Of a DNA stretch of 64,000 nucleotides, positions 25,888-37,392 are shown one piece after another. Under the pieces are notes generated by a model. That model was not told where the DNA came from. It worked only from the letters and a program-made list of their open reading frames with translations, and did not search any database. This stretch comes from Pseudomonadota bacterium. GTDB taxonomy: Bacteria; Myxococcota_A; Polyangia; Polyangiales; Polyangiaceae. The stretch is taken from the NCBI GenBank assembly GCA_023402175.1, contig JAEXCN010000187.1, forward strand, positions 4,114 to 68,113, in the 5' to 3' direction. The first letter of the stretch is position 1. Each line of letters begins with the position of its first letter. A program made the translations under genes and the position numbers.

Positions 25888-28302
25888 TCATCGGTCCACC
25901 ATCGTGCGGACGTCGAGGGAGCTTCCGTCCGTCGTGACGACGACGCTCCCCTCTCGATCCGTGCGGAGCACGCGAACGCCTGCGCGGGCGAGTGTATCGA
26001 GCGTCGACGGGTGCGGATGCCCGAACCGATTCCGCACCCCGCACGAGATGACGGCGACGCGTGGTGAAACCGCGTCGAGGAAAGCCGGCGAGGACGACGT
26101 CCGACTGCCGTGATGGCCGACCTTGAGCACGTCGGCGCGGAGGCGACCGGGATCGCTCTCGACGAGCTCGTGCTCCTCGTCGCGCTCGGCGTCGCCCGTC
26201 ATCAGGATCGCGCGCTCGCCGAAACGGATCCGGAGCACGAAGGAGTTGTCGTTCGCGCCGCGATCGGGCGTGATCGCGGGACAGGGAGCGAGCACCTCGA
26301 CGACGGCTCCGCCGATCATCCGGGATCCGCAGAGATCGCGCGGCCCGAGCACGGGGATCTCACGAGCGCGGACGTGCGCGAGGAGGTCCGCATAGCTTCC
26401 TCCCGTTCCTTCCGCCTCGCCCTGCCCGTTGTCCCAGAACGCTGCGGGATCGACACGTGGCAGCACCGACGCGAGCCCGAGATGATGATCCGGATGAGGA
26501 TGCGTGAGCACGATCGCGGCGAGCTCCTTTCTGCGACGCGCTGCGAGCAGCGGCGCGACGGCTCTCTCGCCGACGTCGATCGGACTTCCGACGAGCCCTC
26601 CGCCGTCGACGAGCATCGCCGATCCGTCCGGTAGATCCACGAGCGCAGAGTCGCCCTGTCCGACGTCGATGAACGTGACGCGGAGGACGCGATGCGGTGC
26701 TCCTCGGGCGCGCGCGACGATCTCGAGCAGCACGATCGCGACCGCACTTGCGCCCATCCAGACCCGCGGTCGGCCGCGCGCGGCTCCCACCGCTGCGGTC
26801 GCGAGGACGCCGAGCTGCTCGCTCGTCGGTGGCGGGACCGGGAGCGCGCCCCAGGTGAAAGCGTGCGCGACGATGCGAACGAGCCAGAGCGCGCCCGATG
26901 CGGCCGTCGCGCAGCCGCTCTCCGCTGCCGGCCATCCTGCGAGCAGCGCGTGGACGAGACAGAGCGGGAGAGCGGCCGCTTCGCCGAGCGGCACCGCAAC
27001 GACGTTGGCGACGAGACCGCTCACCGAGAGCTCCGGCGCCATCGTCGCGAGGACGGGCGCGCATGCGATCGTCGCCGCCGCGGTGGTCGCGAGCGGAGTC
27101 GCGAGGATCTTCGGAAGCGTACGCGCGCCGAAACGTGCGTATTTCGTCAGCACCTCCTCGATCGGACGCGCGAGCGCGAGGAGCCCCGTGGTCGCGAGCG
27201 CCGAGAGGACGAAGGAGAGATCGAAGACGACGAGCGGATCGACGATCGACATCGCCACGAGCGAGAGGCCGAGCGCGCGCCAAGGGGCCGTTCGTCGTGC
27301 CAGCGCGCGCGCGAGGAGCGCGACGGTGCACATCCACGCGGCGCGGATCGCCGATCCGCTCCCGCCCGCGAGCTCTGCGTAGACCCATGCCACCGGAACG
27401 CCGACGGCCGCGGCGACCCGCATCGGATCGATGCGCGCTGCGATGACGGGTACGCGGACGAGCAGCAGCCGGAGCACTTCTACGAGGCCCATCACGACGA
27501 GCACGAGGTGCATCCCGGAGACCGCGAGCAGATGCGACAGACCGCTCTGCCGGAACGCGCGCTGATCGTCGTCCGGCAGATCGTCTTCTCCGAGCACCAG
27601 GGCCCGCGCCATGGGCTCGGTATCCGCCGGGAACGTCGCGAGGATGCGGTCGCGAACGTGCGCGCGAGCTCGATCGATCGCCGACGAAAGGCCCACGCCT
27701 TTGTCGACGACGACCAGATCCTCTGCGCCGCCGGAGAGCACGATTTCACGGCGCGCCGATCCCGGACGGGGATCCGTCGAGCCATCGTTCCAGAACCGGT
27801 ACGGCGGCGCGAGCGAGCCCAGCGCGGCGACGACGTCTCCTCGCGCGACGACGAGGCTTCGATCGTACGCATCTCGAGGGACATGGATCGTGATCCGCCC
27901 CGCGAGCGAAGGACCGTCGCGACACCGCACGTCGTCCGCCTCCACCTCGATGCGGAGGCCATCGCCGCGCATCACCGGCGAGCGCGCGACGGTGCCTCGG
28001 ATGGTGCAGCGCGAAGGCCACGCGCCCGAGGCAATCACGGCGGCGCGCTTTTCCTCGTGCCGCGAGACGACACGATGCGCGCGGCCCGCCCCGAAGCCGA
28101 GCGAGAGGACGACCGCGAGCGCGACCCAGCGCGTACCGCTCCGCGCGAGGAGCACGACCGTCACGAGCGCGGCGACGAGCGTGGGCCACGGGGCGACGAG
28201 CGTGAGCGCGCCTGCGCACGAGGCCAGGCCGATCCACACCGCCGGATCGCCGCGGACGTCCGTCGACCTCGTGCCCATCGCCATGCGTCCGTGCGTTTGC
28301 AT
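25888..28302 (-). CDS. comEC: DNA uptake channel ComEC/Rec2
   Basis: The protein has about 804 residues and the three-part ComEC layout: an N-terminal membrane region with a DUF4131/OB-like periplasmic domain, the central competence membrane domain (LLAVSGMHLVLVVMGL is the signature), and a C-terminal metallo-beta-lactamase-like domain (VTFIDVGQGDSAL, LTHPHPDHHLG, LKVGHHGSRTSSSP). It would move single-stranded DNA across the inner membrane during transformation, with the C-terminal domain degrading one strand. The start is uncertain: an ATG at 28302, others at 28284 and 28278, or a GTG at 28326. No other competence gene is adjacent. Confidence 0.93.
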   Translation of the reverse strand: MQTHGRMAMGTRSTDVRGDPAVWIGLASCAGALTLVAPWPTLVAALVTVVLLARSGTRWVALAVVLSLGFGAGRAHRVVSRHEEKRAAVIASGAWPSRCTIRGTVARSPVMRGDGLRIEVEADDVRCRDGPSLAGRITIHVPRDAYDRSLVVARGDVVAALGSLAPPYRFWNDGSTDPRPGSARREIVLSGGAEDLVVVDKGVGLSSAIDRARAHVRDRILATFPADTEPMARALVLGEDDLPDDDQRAFRQSGLSHLLAVSGMHLVLVVMGLVEVLRLLLVRVPVIAARIDPMRVAAAVGVPVAWVYAELAGGSGSAIRAAWMCTVALLARALARRTAPWRALGLSLVAMSIVDPLVVFDLSFVLSALATTGLLALARPIEEVLTKYARFGARTLPKILATPLATTAAATIACAPVLATMAPELSVSGLVANVVAVPLGEAAALPLCLVHALLAGWPAAESGCATAASGALWLVRIVAHAFTWGALPVPPPTSEQLGVLATAAVGAARGRPRVWMGASAVAIVLLEIVARARGAPHRVLRVTFIDVGQGDSALVDLPDGSAMLVDGGGLVGSPIDVGERAVAPLLAARRRKELAAIVLTHPHPDHHLGLASVLPRVDPAAFWDNGQGEAEGTGGSYADLLAHVRAREIPVLGPRDLCGSRMIGGAVVEVLAPCPAITPDRGANDNSFVLRIRFGERAILMTGDAERDEEHELVESDPGRLRADVLKVGHHGSRTSSSPAFLDAVSPRVAVISCGVRNRFGHPHPSTLDTLARAGVRVLRTDREGSVVVTTDGSSLDVRTMVDR

Positions 28303-28355
28303 CCGCTGCGCCACCCAGCGCCGCACGTGATTTCGCGCACCTCGGAGATCGCGAT

Positions 28356-28400
28356 GCCTGGCCCGGCCTGGCCCCGACCTGGCCCGGGCCAGGCCCCGCC
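28356..28400. repeat. Short CCTGGCCC-core repeats
   Basis: About four degenerate units of roughly 11 bp share the core CCTGGCCC, the last one inverted (GGGCCAGGCCCC). They lie between the divergent comEC and kinase starts. The same core recurs in the 9-unit tandem repeat at 55015-55119. Confidence 0.5.
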
Positions 28401-28520
28401 GAGCGCGTACCGTCCCACACAAGGGACGCCGTTGCGGCTCGGACGGCAAAGTCGATAACCTGACTGAACCCGCGAGGCACGGTCGCGAAGCGCGCGGACA
28501 CCGGCCACGTCGCAACTTCC

Positions 28521-30503
<1,983 letters not shown>

Positions 30504-30530
30504 TCGTCGCCGTCGTGTGTGATCGAGACG

Positions 30531-31307
30531 TCAGAAGCTCGCCACCACGACGGACACCGCGCCGCCGAAGCCGACGAGCACGCCGAGGCCGACGAGCACG
30601 AGGCCGATGACGAAGCCGGTGAGCAGCTTGCTCGTGAGCTGCTCCTCCGTCTTGTTCGTCAGGAGCAGCTCACCGTCCGGACCCATGCCGTGGGCCATGA
30701 CGAGCTGGCTTCCGGGCACCATACGGTAGCCGTCGTGCACCGGCGGGCCGGGCTCGCGGCGTGACGGCCCGAGCGCGTAGAGCGGCTCTCCCGGCGCGAG
30801 CACCTCCTCCTCGTACCGCATGCTCTTGTTGAGGCCGAGCCACGACGTGCTCTTCAGCCCGCGCGACTGGAGGAACGCCTCGAGATGCGACGCTGCATCG
30901 TTGAACGTGCCGCTCGACGCGACGTTCTGCTTGTCGAGGAGGACGTTCGCGCCGTGGGGCATCACGCGCGCGAGCTGACCCGACCCGTCCTCGACCATGA
31001 ACGGTCGGCCGTCGACCTCGCTCAGGATCGTGTGCCAGTACCTGCTGCGGCCCGACGAGCGGAGCTCCTGCACCGTCACGCGGCACCACACGGCGTGTCG
31101 TCCGCTGAACGGCGTCTGCACGAGCCCTTGTTCACTCGGGTGGATGCGCCCCTTGATCTCCACGACGCCGTTGCCCGGCGCGTGCGCGATCGGCGTCGTC
31201 GGCGTCGCGATGATCCGCTGGCGCCGCTTCCAGTTCTTCAGATTCGACAGCGTGAGGATCAGGCCGATGAGGAAGAGGCCGCCTCCAAGGACGAGAAACA
31301 CACCCAT
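30531..31307 (-). CDS. GIDE-domain membrane protein
   Basis: The protein has 258 residues. An N-terminal helix (FLVLGGGLFLIGLILTL) and a C-terminal helix (FVIGLVLVGLGVLVGFGG) flank a domain that matches the GIDE/BAM pattern known from eukaryotic MUL1/MAPL: VEIKGRIHPSEQGLVQTPFS, AVWCRVTVQE and FMVEDGSGQLARV. In MUL1 this domain lies between two membrane spans and is followed by a RING finger; no RING is present here. Bacterial members have no known function. The ATG at 31307 lies 10 nt after the ligA stop, so it is the second gene of a ligA operon. Confidence 0.75.
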   Translation of the reverse strand: MGVFLVLGGGLFLIGLILTLSNLKNWKRRQRIIATPTTPIAHAPGNGVVEIKGRIHPSEQGLVQTPFSGRHAVWCRVTVQELRSSGRSRYWHTILSEVDGRPFMVEDGSGQLARVMPHGANVLLDKQNVASSGTFNDAASHLEAFLQSRGLKSTSWLGLNKSMRYEEEVLAPGEPLYALGPSRREPGPPVHDGYRMVPGSQLVMAHGMGPDGELLLTNKTEEQLTSKLLTGFVIGLVLVGLGVLVGFGGAVSVVVASF

Positions 31308-31317
31308 TCGCGGGATG

Positions 31318-33378
31318 CTACACGCCACTCGTGAGGAGCGCGTCCATCTCTTCCTCGGTGATGACCTTCGCGCCGAATTTCTTCGCCTGATCGAGCTTCG
31401 TCTTTCCCGTCTTGTCGCCGGCGACGAGGTACGAGGTGTCCTTCTTCACCGAGTCGTGCACCGTGGCTCCGGCAGCGCGGAGCAGATCGTGGACCTCCTC
31501 GCGCTTCCTCGTGAGCACGCCCGTCACGCAGAACGTCTTTCCGACGAGCGGCCCGTCCGTCGCGACCGCGTGCTTCGGTTGGGCACGACCGACGTTGCGA
31601 TCGCGCAGCTTCTCCATGATCTGGCGCTCCGCCGGGTCCTGGAGGAAGGTGACGACGGCCTCGACCATCTTCGCGCCGAAGCCATGGATCCCGCCGACCT
31701 TCTCGCGCGCTTCTTCGGGTGACCACGCGAGCAAGTCGGCAAGCGTCCCCGCGACCTCGGCGATCTGCCTTCCTGCGATCTGACCGATGCCGGGGATGCC
31801 GAGGCCGCCGACGAGCCGATCGAGCGTGCGCTCGCGCGATGCCTCGATCGCCGAGAGCACGTTCTGCGCGCTCTTCTTCCCCATCCGCTCGAGACCGGTG
31901 AGCTTCGCTTCGTCGAGGTCGTAGAGATCGGCGACGTCCTTCACGAGCCCTCGTCCCGTGAGCTGCTGGACGAGCGACTCGCCGAGCTTGTCGATCGCCA
32001 TCGCCGGACGGCTCGCGAAGTAGAGGATCCGGCCCATGACCTGCGCGGGGCACTCGCGGTTCGGGCACCGGACGGTCGCCTCCGCGCCGAGCTCCGGCTT
32101 GCCTTCCTCACGGAGCCGGCTCACGACCGGCGTACCGCAAGCGGGGCACGTGGTCGGCATCTCGAAGCACGGCGTGCCGGGCGGGCGCTCTCGTTCGGCG
32201 ACGCCGACGACCTGCGGGATGATCTCGCCGGCCTTCTGGATGATGACGCGATCCCCGACGTTCACGTCGAGCTCGCGGATCTGGTCGCCGTTGTGGAGCG
32301 AGGCGCGCGAGACGATCGTTCCGCCGAGGGGGACGCCGTCCATGATCGCGACCGGCGTGAGCGCGCCGGTTCGTCCGACCTGCACCACGATCTCGTTCAC
32401 GCGCGTGATCGCGCGCTCCGCAGGGAATTTGTACGCGATCGCCCACTTCGGGAACTTCGACGTCGCGCCGAGGATGTCCTGCTGCCGGTACGAGTCGACC
32501 TTCACGACGGCGCCGTCGGTCTCGAACGGGTAGCTCGCGCGCGCCTGATCGATCCGCGCGATCGCGTCCAACACGCCTTCCCACGGCGTCACTGCGTGCC
32601 GGAGATGCGTCGGGATCCCGTGCTGTGCGAGCCAGTCGAGCGTCTTGCTGTGCGCGTCTGCGACCGAAGCGCCCTCGACGACCTGGTAGAAGACGGCCCG
32701 CAGCGGCCGCTTGGCGACCTCGCGATGATCCATCATCCGGAGCGCGCCCGCGGCCGCGTTGCGCGGGTTCGCGAACGCCTCGAGCCCCGCTGCCGTGCGC
32801 TCGGCGTTCAGCGCGTCGAGGTCTTTGCGGTAGATGACGACCTCGCCGCGCAGCGTGAGCTTGCCCGGGTACGCGATGCGGACCGGCACGCCGCGGATCG
32901 TCCGGACGTTCGCCGTGATCTCCTCGCCCTCGGCGCCGTCCCCGCGCGTCGACGCGATGGTGAGGCGGCCGCCCTCGTAGATCACCTCGATGCTCGCGCC
33001 GTCGAGCTTCGGCTCGATCGAGAACGTCGGCACGTCGCCGTCGCGCAAGCTCGTCACGAGGCGGCGGTGGAACTCGGCCATGTCCGCGGCGGAGTACGCG
33101 TTGTCGAGCGAGTACATCCGTACCTCGCGCCGGACCTTGGTGACCTGGGCGCGCGCCTCGCCGCCTACCCGCTGCGTCGGGGAGTCGGCCGTCACGAGCT
33201 CGGGGTGCGCCTTCTCCAGCGACCTTAGCTCGACCATCAGCGCGTCGTACGTGGCGTCCGTGACGCTCGGATCGTCGAGCACGTAGTAGCGGTAATCGTG
33301 GGCGTGGATCTCCTTCACGAGCGCGTCGTGCCGGGCGCGCGCGTCGACGGGCGAAAGGGCAGCTGTCTGGGCGGTCAC
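31318..33378 (-). CDS. ligA: NAD-dependent DNA ligase
   Basis: The 686-residue protein is a complete LigA that seals nicks in replication and repair using NAD. The Ia domain has DYRYYVLDDPSVTDATYD. The adenylated lysine is K124 in KLDGAS. The OB fold (TGALTPVA), a four-Cys zinc finger (CPACGTPV, then CPNRECPAQ), the HhH domain and a C-terminal BRCT domain (LVGKTFCVTGVL) are all present. A GTG at 33378, or one at 33384, serves as start, as no ATG is suitably placed. The GIDE-domain gene follows 10 nt downstream. Confidence 0.97.
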   Translation of the reverse strand: MTAQTAALSPVDARARHDALVKEIHAHDYRYYVLDDPSVTDATYDALMVELRSLEKAHPELVTADSPTQRVGGEARAQVTKVRREVRMYSLDNAYSAADMAEFHRRLVTSLRDGDVPTFSIEPKLDGASIEVIYEGGRLTIASTRGDGAEGEEITANVRTIRGVPVRIAYPGKLTLRGEVVIYRKDLDALNAERTAAGLEAFANPRNAAAGALRMMDHREVAKRPLRAVFYQVVEGASVADAHSKTLDWLAQHGIPTHLRHAVTPWEGVLDAIARIDQARASYPFETDGAVVKVDSYRQQDILGATSKFPKWAIAYKFPAERAITRVNEIVVQVGRTGALTPVAIMDGVPLGGTIVSRASLHNGDQIRELDVNVGDRVIIQKAGEIIPQVVGVAERERPPGTPCFEMPTTCPACGTPVVSRLREEGKPELGAEATVRCPNRECPAQVMGRILYFASRPAMAIDKLGESLVQQLTGRGLVKDVADLYDLDEAKLTGLERMGKKSAQNVLSAIEASRERTLDRLVGGLGIPGIGQIAGRQIAEVAGTLADLLAWSPEEAREKVGGIHGFGAKMVEAVVTFLQDPAERQIMEKLRDRNVGRAQPKHAVATDGPLVGKTFCVTGVLTRKREEVHDLLRAAGATVHDSVKKDTSYLVAGDKTGKTKLDQAKKFGAKVITEEEMDALLTSGV

Positions 33379-33547
33379 GGACACGAATCTAGTCCGACCG
33401 CCGCCCAAAAGCCCTGGTCACCGCGACGGCACCTCTACCGTGGCCACGCCTCGCGGACGGGGTCAGATTCCCGTCGACAGAGACGCCGTTTTGATCAGGA
33501 GGCGTGATGCGCGACTCGGCGCGCTCTGGTAGAAGGAGGTCGCCACC

Positions 33548-33832
33548 ATGTCGATGAAGCGCACGAAGCAGCGTGGAACGGGGAGCCGCGACAAGGACGA
33601 CGGAACCGACTTCTGGGCGAAGCCGGCAGAGCCGGAGATGTCGTGGGAGCAACAGGTCGACGGCAAACCCGAAGACGCGTTCATCCCCTACGTCCTCTCG
33701 CAGCGATTCGCGAAGGGCCAGCTCATCGCCCACACGAAGTTCGGCAAAGGCGTCGTCGTCGATGCCGACGCGGCGCGCGTCGAGATTCTCTTCCAGGAAG
33801 GGAAGAAGAAGCTCGGACACGGGCAGGCCTGA
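33548..33832 (+). CDS. Small conserved protein of unknown function
   Basis: The protein has 94 residues. The first 35 are charged and probably flexible. The rest carries IPYVLSQRFAKGQLIAHTKF and GKGVVVDADAARVEILFQEG, a compact beta domain that reads like a short CarD- or Tudor-like SH3 barrel. The start has one of the strongest ribosome-binding sites in the window (AGAAGGAGG). Its stop overlaps the next start (TGATG), so it is co-translated with the VOC protein. I have seen this pattern in other myxobacterial genomes but know no function. Confidence 0.72.
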   Translation: MSMKRTKQRGTGSRDKDDGTDFWAKPAEPEMSWEQQVDGKPEDAFIPYVLSQRFAKGQLIAHTKFGKGVVVDADAARVEILFQEGKKKLGHGQA

Positions 33833-34179
33833 TGATCCGCGGCGGCGCCGTGATCCTGAACGTGACCGACGTCCCGCGCGCGGTCCGGTTCTACATCGAG
33901 ACGCTCGGGATGAAGCTCGTGGAAGAGCAGCCCGACGGAACGTCCGTGATCGACGCCGGAGAAGGCTTCCACATCGCGCTTCGTCAGAGCGGCGGCGGTG
34001 CCCCGGGCGCGTCGCCCGCGCCGGTGGTGCTCCTCTACCCGAAGGTGCCGCTGGACGAGGCGATCGCGATCTACGAAAACCGCGGGGTCGCCTTCGACGT
34101 CGACCGCAGCGGAGGAGCCGTCGTGGCCCGCTTCCGCGATCCGGACGCGAACCTGCTCTGTCTCGTCCAGGGAACCTGA
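33832..34179 (+). CDS. VOC (glyoxalase/dioxygenase) superfamily protein
   Basis: The 115-residue protein is a single VOC unit: VILNVTDVPRAVRFYIETLG opens the first beta-alpha-beta-beta module and FRDPDANLLCLVQ closes the second. This fold supports glyoxalase I, dioxygenases and antibiotic-binding proteins. The conserved final Glu ligand of metal-dependent members (PDGN-x-x-E) is replaced by Leu-Cys (DANLLCL), so a binding rather than metal-catalytic role is possible. It overlaps the preceding small gene by 1 nt. Confidence 0.85.
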   Translation: MIRGGAVILNVTDVPRAVRFYIETLGMKLVEEQPDGTSVIDAGEGFHIALRQSGGGAPGASPAPVVLLYPKVPLDEAIAIYENRGVAFDVDRSGGAVVARFRDPDANLLCLVQGT

Positions 34180-34207
34180 TTGCGCGGTAGGCTCGGCGCC
34201 GCTACCG

Positions 34208-35299
34208 ATGATCGCGCCGCCTGGTCTCTTCCCTCCTCCTCCTCGCGGGCTGAAGGGCCGCGCCGCGGAGCTCGCGACGCTCTCGAGGACCGTCGAGGCC
34301 GCTGCGCCGACGCGCATCGCGCTCGTGGGCTCCGGGGGCACGGGCAAGTCCATGCTCGCCGCCGCCCTCGCCTACCGGCTCGCGAAGCGCTTCGAGCGCC
34401 GCCTGCACTGGTTCCGGGTCGGCGCCTGGGACTACCGCACGCTCCTCGAGATGCTCGCCCTCCGGTTCGGGACGACGCGCGATCGCCATCACGCGGTCGA
34501 GGGACTGCGTTCGTTCCTCGACGCTGACGAGCGGCTCGTCGTCCTCGACAACCACGAGGACGACGCCGCGATGGCTCGGCTGCTCGAGGCGCTCTCGGGA
34601 ACGAAGGCCACGTTCGTGATCACAGCACGTCGGTGCCTTCTCGCAGGCGTGCTCGTGTTTCCCGTGACCGCGCCGCTCGTCACCTCCGGCCGGACGGCGT
34701 TCCCGCGCGTGGCGCCGCTCACGCGTCGCTTGCGCTGGAGCCCGCTCGCGCTCGACATCGCCGATGCGTTCGTCGGCTCGGGAGCGACGAGCGTCACGGC
34801 GCTCGCGCGATTCCTGGACGAACGCGGGATCGGCACCGTGCGCGTGATCGCTCACGAGGACGATCTCCCCGAGGTCGGGCTCCTCGTCGATTGGGCGTGG
34901 GAGCAGCTGTCTCCGGAGAGCAAGCGGATGCTCGGCGTGCTGGCCCACATCGAAGGCGACAACGTCGATCGTGAGTCGCTCGCGAAGCTCGCGCGCGTTT
35001 CAGCGGATGACACGGACGCGGCGATCGCGTCGCTCCAGCGCTGGCATCTCGTGCAGGAAGCGATGCCCGATCGCTACACCCTGCACGCGGTCGTTCGTTA
35101 CGCCGTCCAGAAGCGAACGAAGGCGATGCACGGCCGCGTGTTCGAGCACTACGTCCGTCTGCTCGAGCGGCAGCCCGAGCGCATCGTCGCCGAGCAGACG
35201 CACCTGTTCGCCGCGATGGACTACGCGCACCGAACCTCGGACATGGCCGGGCTCCTCCGCGTCGAGCGCCTGCTCGAGCGTCTGTCGGACGAGACCTAG
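34208..35299 (+). CDS. STAND-type P-loop ATPase
   Basis: The protein has 363 residues. The Walker A is LVGSGGTGKSML (about residues 38-49) and the Walker B-like strand is ERLVVLDNHEDD. The rest matches the NB-ARC/AAA_16 layout with a winged-helix segment (LLVDWAWEQLSPESKRM) and helical pairs after it. It lacks the sensor domain (TPR, WD40 or LRR) and the effector domain that full STAND proteins carry, so it may be a minimal switch or need partners. The ATG at 34208 follows the VOC gene by 28 nt. Confidence 0.75.
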   Translation: MIAPPGLFPPPPRGLKGRAAELATLSRTVEAAAPTRIALVGSGGTGKSMLAAALAYRLAKRFERRLHWFRVGAWDYRTLLEMLALRFGTTRDRHHAVEGLRSFLDADERLVVLDNHEDDAAMARLLEALSGTKATFVITARRCLLAGVLVFPVTAPLVTSGRTAFPRVAPLTRRLRWSPLALDIADAFVGSGATSVTALARFLDERGIGTVRVIAHEDDLPEVGLLVDWAWEQLSPESKRMLGVLAHIEGDNVDRESLAKLARVSADDTDAAIASLQRWHLVQEAMPDRYTLHAVVRYAVQKRTKAMHGRVFEHYVRLLERQPERIVAEQTHLFAAMDYAHRTSDMAGLLRVERLLERLSDET

Positions 35300-35306
35300 A
35301 CGATCC

Positions 35307-35873
35307 TCACTTCGCTGCGGGGAGCGGGATCGCGACGGTCGTCTCTTCGGAAGCGTCCTTCGCGGCGATGAACCCGAGCTCGACGGAGCGACGAACCGGC
35401 ACGCAGACGCTGTGCGTGACGTCGTCGCAGACCACGATGTTGATCTCGCCGCCGAGGGTCGCGTTCGGCGCGCCGGGCATCGGGCGGACCTTCACCTTGA
35501 AGCCGTCCTTCACCGCGCTTCCCGTCGACTTCACGTCGCTCGGAGCCTCGGCGAGGCCATCGCTTCGGTTCCACCGCACGCGGAAGGGCGCCTCGTCGTT
35601 CACGGTCGTGCCACTCGGCGTCATCCACGTGACGCGGACGGTCGTGTCGGCGTCCGTGCGGACGCGCACCTCGGGGACCTCCACCTTTTCTGCGACCGCA
35701 GCGCCTGCATCGGGCGCTTTGGCCTGAGGAGAAGCTCCGGTGCTGGTGGTCGGCGTGACCTCGGCGGGCTCGCCGGTGGGAGACGTCTTCCGCTCACACG
35801 CCACCAGGGACGCGAGGCCGACGACGAGCCCGAGAGCGACGAGACAACGACCCACGACCAGCGACCGACGCAT
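35307..35873 (-). CDS. Putative lipoprotein, DsbD N-domain-like
   Basis: The protein has 188 residues. A signal peptide ends in ASLVAC, a good lipobox. An Ala/Thr/Pro linker precedes a beta-rich domain. Its tail, GGEINIVVCDDVTHSVCVPV, has a C-x8-C pair that loosely recalls the periplasmic thiol domain of DsbD/ScsB-type proteins. This is a weak similarity and it could be an unrelated beta sandwich. The ATG at 35873 is set by the signal peptide. It follows the patatin gene by 62 nt on the same strand, so both may be one unit. Confidence 0.5.
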   Translation of the reverse strand: MRRSLVVGRCLVALGLVVGLASLVACERKTSPTGEPAEVTPTTSTGASPQAKAPDAGAAVAEKVEVPEVRVRTDADTTVRVTWMTPSGTTVNDEAPFRVRWNRSDGLAEAPSDVKSTGSAVKDGFKVKVRPMPGAPNATLGGEINIVVCDDVTHSVCVPVRRSVELGFIAAKDASEETTVAIPLPAAK

Positions 35874-35935
35874 GAATGGTTCCAGAACGGAGCGGCCGCG
35901 CTGTTTCTTCCCGCTGGGACTGTTCAAGGCGCAGG

Positions 35936-37225
35936 TCACGTGCCGATCGGGAGCGTGAGCGAGGGCTTGTCCCAGACGCCGGAGTCGTCGGACTCGAGCA
36001 CGGCGCCGCCGTCGTCGTCCGCGTCCCCGAAGAACGCGAGGATCTCGTCACGATGCGCGTGGGCGTCCGCACGGCCCATCTCGATGAGCTGGCGACAGAA
36101 ATGCCCGTCGAAGAGGAGGTAGCTGGCGAGATCGGCCTCGTCGCCGACGCCGATGTCGAGCGCGTTGAGCAGCCGCTTCGTCAGGAACGGATTCCCGATG
36201 AGCTTGCCGCGGCGGACGTGATCGCTCGCGAGCTTTCCCATGTCCTCCGTCGGGCGGAGCGTGAACGCCTCGACGTAGCGGTAAGCCGGGGCGTTGCGCT
36301 GCTGCGCCTGCTTCGACATCGCGTCGAGGAAGTCCGGACCGTAGTGGTTGGTCCCGTCGCGAATAACGTTGTTGAGGCGCGTGAGGAGCTCGAGGTCGAC
36401 GTCGACGTGGTCGAGCAGGAACGCGTTCAGGACCTTTCCGAGCAGGAACGCCGCGCCGGGTGCTTTGAGCTCGGGGAGGCCTTCGTGCGCGCGGACGCCC
36501 TTGAACTCGCGTGAGCTGCCGATCGCGAAGATGTGCGTCGCCCCGAGGCGGAGCGCCGGCGCGATCGGCGTGTTCTGGCGGAGACCGCCGTCGAGGTAGA
36601 GCTCGTCGTCGATCCGGACCGGAGGGAAGAGCAGCGGAATGGCCGCGCTCGCGAGGGCGTGGTGCGGGCCGATGTGGTCCGAGCGGAAGAGCGTGCGAGG
36701 CGGCGCCGTCCGCGGGATGTCGACGTCGGGCGCCGTCTGCATGAAGACGACCGTGCGACCGGTCGCCACCTCCGTCGTCGAGACGGTGAGCGCGCGGAGT
36801 TGCTTGCGGCGAAGCGCTCGCGCCAGCGCGCGCCAGCTGATCTCGCGCTGCACGAGCTCAGCCATGGGGCGCACGTCGAAGAGGCCCGTTCCCTCGTCAC
36901 CGCCTCCGAGGAGGAGCCGGGGGATCCCGACGAACTGCCGCGGTCCGAAGCCGAGCACGCGCGTGATCTGCAGCTCGCTCCAGAGGTGGACGAGGCGTCG
37001 CATCCCGAGGACCGGATCGGTCAGATGCGCAGCGAGGTAGCAGGCGTTGATCGCGCCGACGCTCGTCCCGCACAGGATGTCGATCTTCGGCGGAGCCCCT
37101 CGCATCCGCGAGAGATCGTCGAAGATGTACCAAAGGACCCCCACCTCGTACGCGCCGCGCGCCCCGCCTCCGGAGAGGATCATGGCCGTGCGGCGACTCG
37201 GCTTGTTCTTGGCCGTCGTCGTCAT
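35936..37225 (-). CDS. Patatin-like phospholipase
   Basis: The protein has 429 residues. The oxyanion-hole motif is LSGGGARGAYEVGVL, the nucleophile is the Ser of GTSVGAINA, and the Asp of the catalytic dyad is in YLDGGLRQNTPI. These are all conserved, so it should be an active acyl hydrolase of the RssA/ExoU-like patatin family. No signal peptide is present, so it is cytoplasmic or secreted by another route. The C-terminal 130 residues are extra relative to RssA. The ATG at 37225 begins MTTTAKNK; an upstream Arg-rich stretch is excluded. Confidence 0.92.
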   Translation of the reverse strand: MTTTAKNKPSRRTAMILSGGGARGAYEVGVLWYIFDDLSRMRGAPPKIDILCGTSVGAINACYLAAHLTDPVLGMRRLVHLWSELQITRVLGFGPRQFVGIPRLLLGGGDEGTGLFDVRPMAELVQREISWRALARALRRKQLRALTVSTTEVATGRTVVFMQTAPDVDIPRTAPPRTLFRSDHIGPHHALASAAIPLLFPPVRIDDELYLDGGLRQNTPIAPALRLGATHIFAIGSSREFKGVRAHEGLPELKAPGAAFLLGKVLNAFLLDHVDVDLELLTRLNNVIRDGTNHYGPDFLDAMSKQAQQRNAPAYRYVEAFTLRPTEDMGKLASDHVRRGKLIGNPFLTKRLLNALDIGVGDEADLASYLLFDGHFCRQLIEMGRADAHAHRDEILAFFGDADDDGGAVLESDDSGVWDKPSLTLPIGT

Positions 37226-37392
37226 GAATGGGGCGTCGATGTTCTGTCCTGAGCGGAGTGGTCTCCCCCGTGACCAGTTTAGCCCGTAGGGCCAATCGAT
37301 GGGCAAGCGGTGTTGCAGGCAGCACCTCGAAGGGAAGCTCAATCATGCGGTAAGCTCGTTCGGATGCACGAAAACAGAATGGGGCGGCGCGT

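Noticed and set aside
26692..28458. Plus-strand frame opposite comEC
   Set aside because: Arg-rich shadow with no domain; comEC signatures are on the minus strand.
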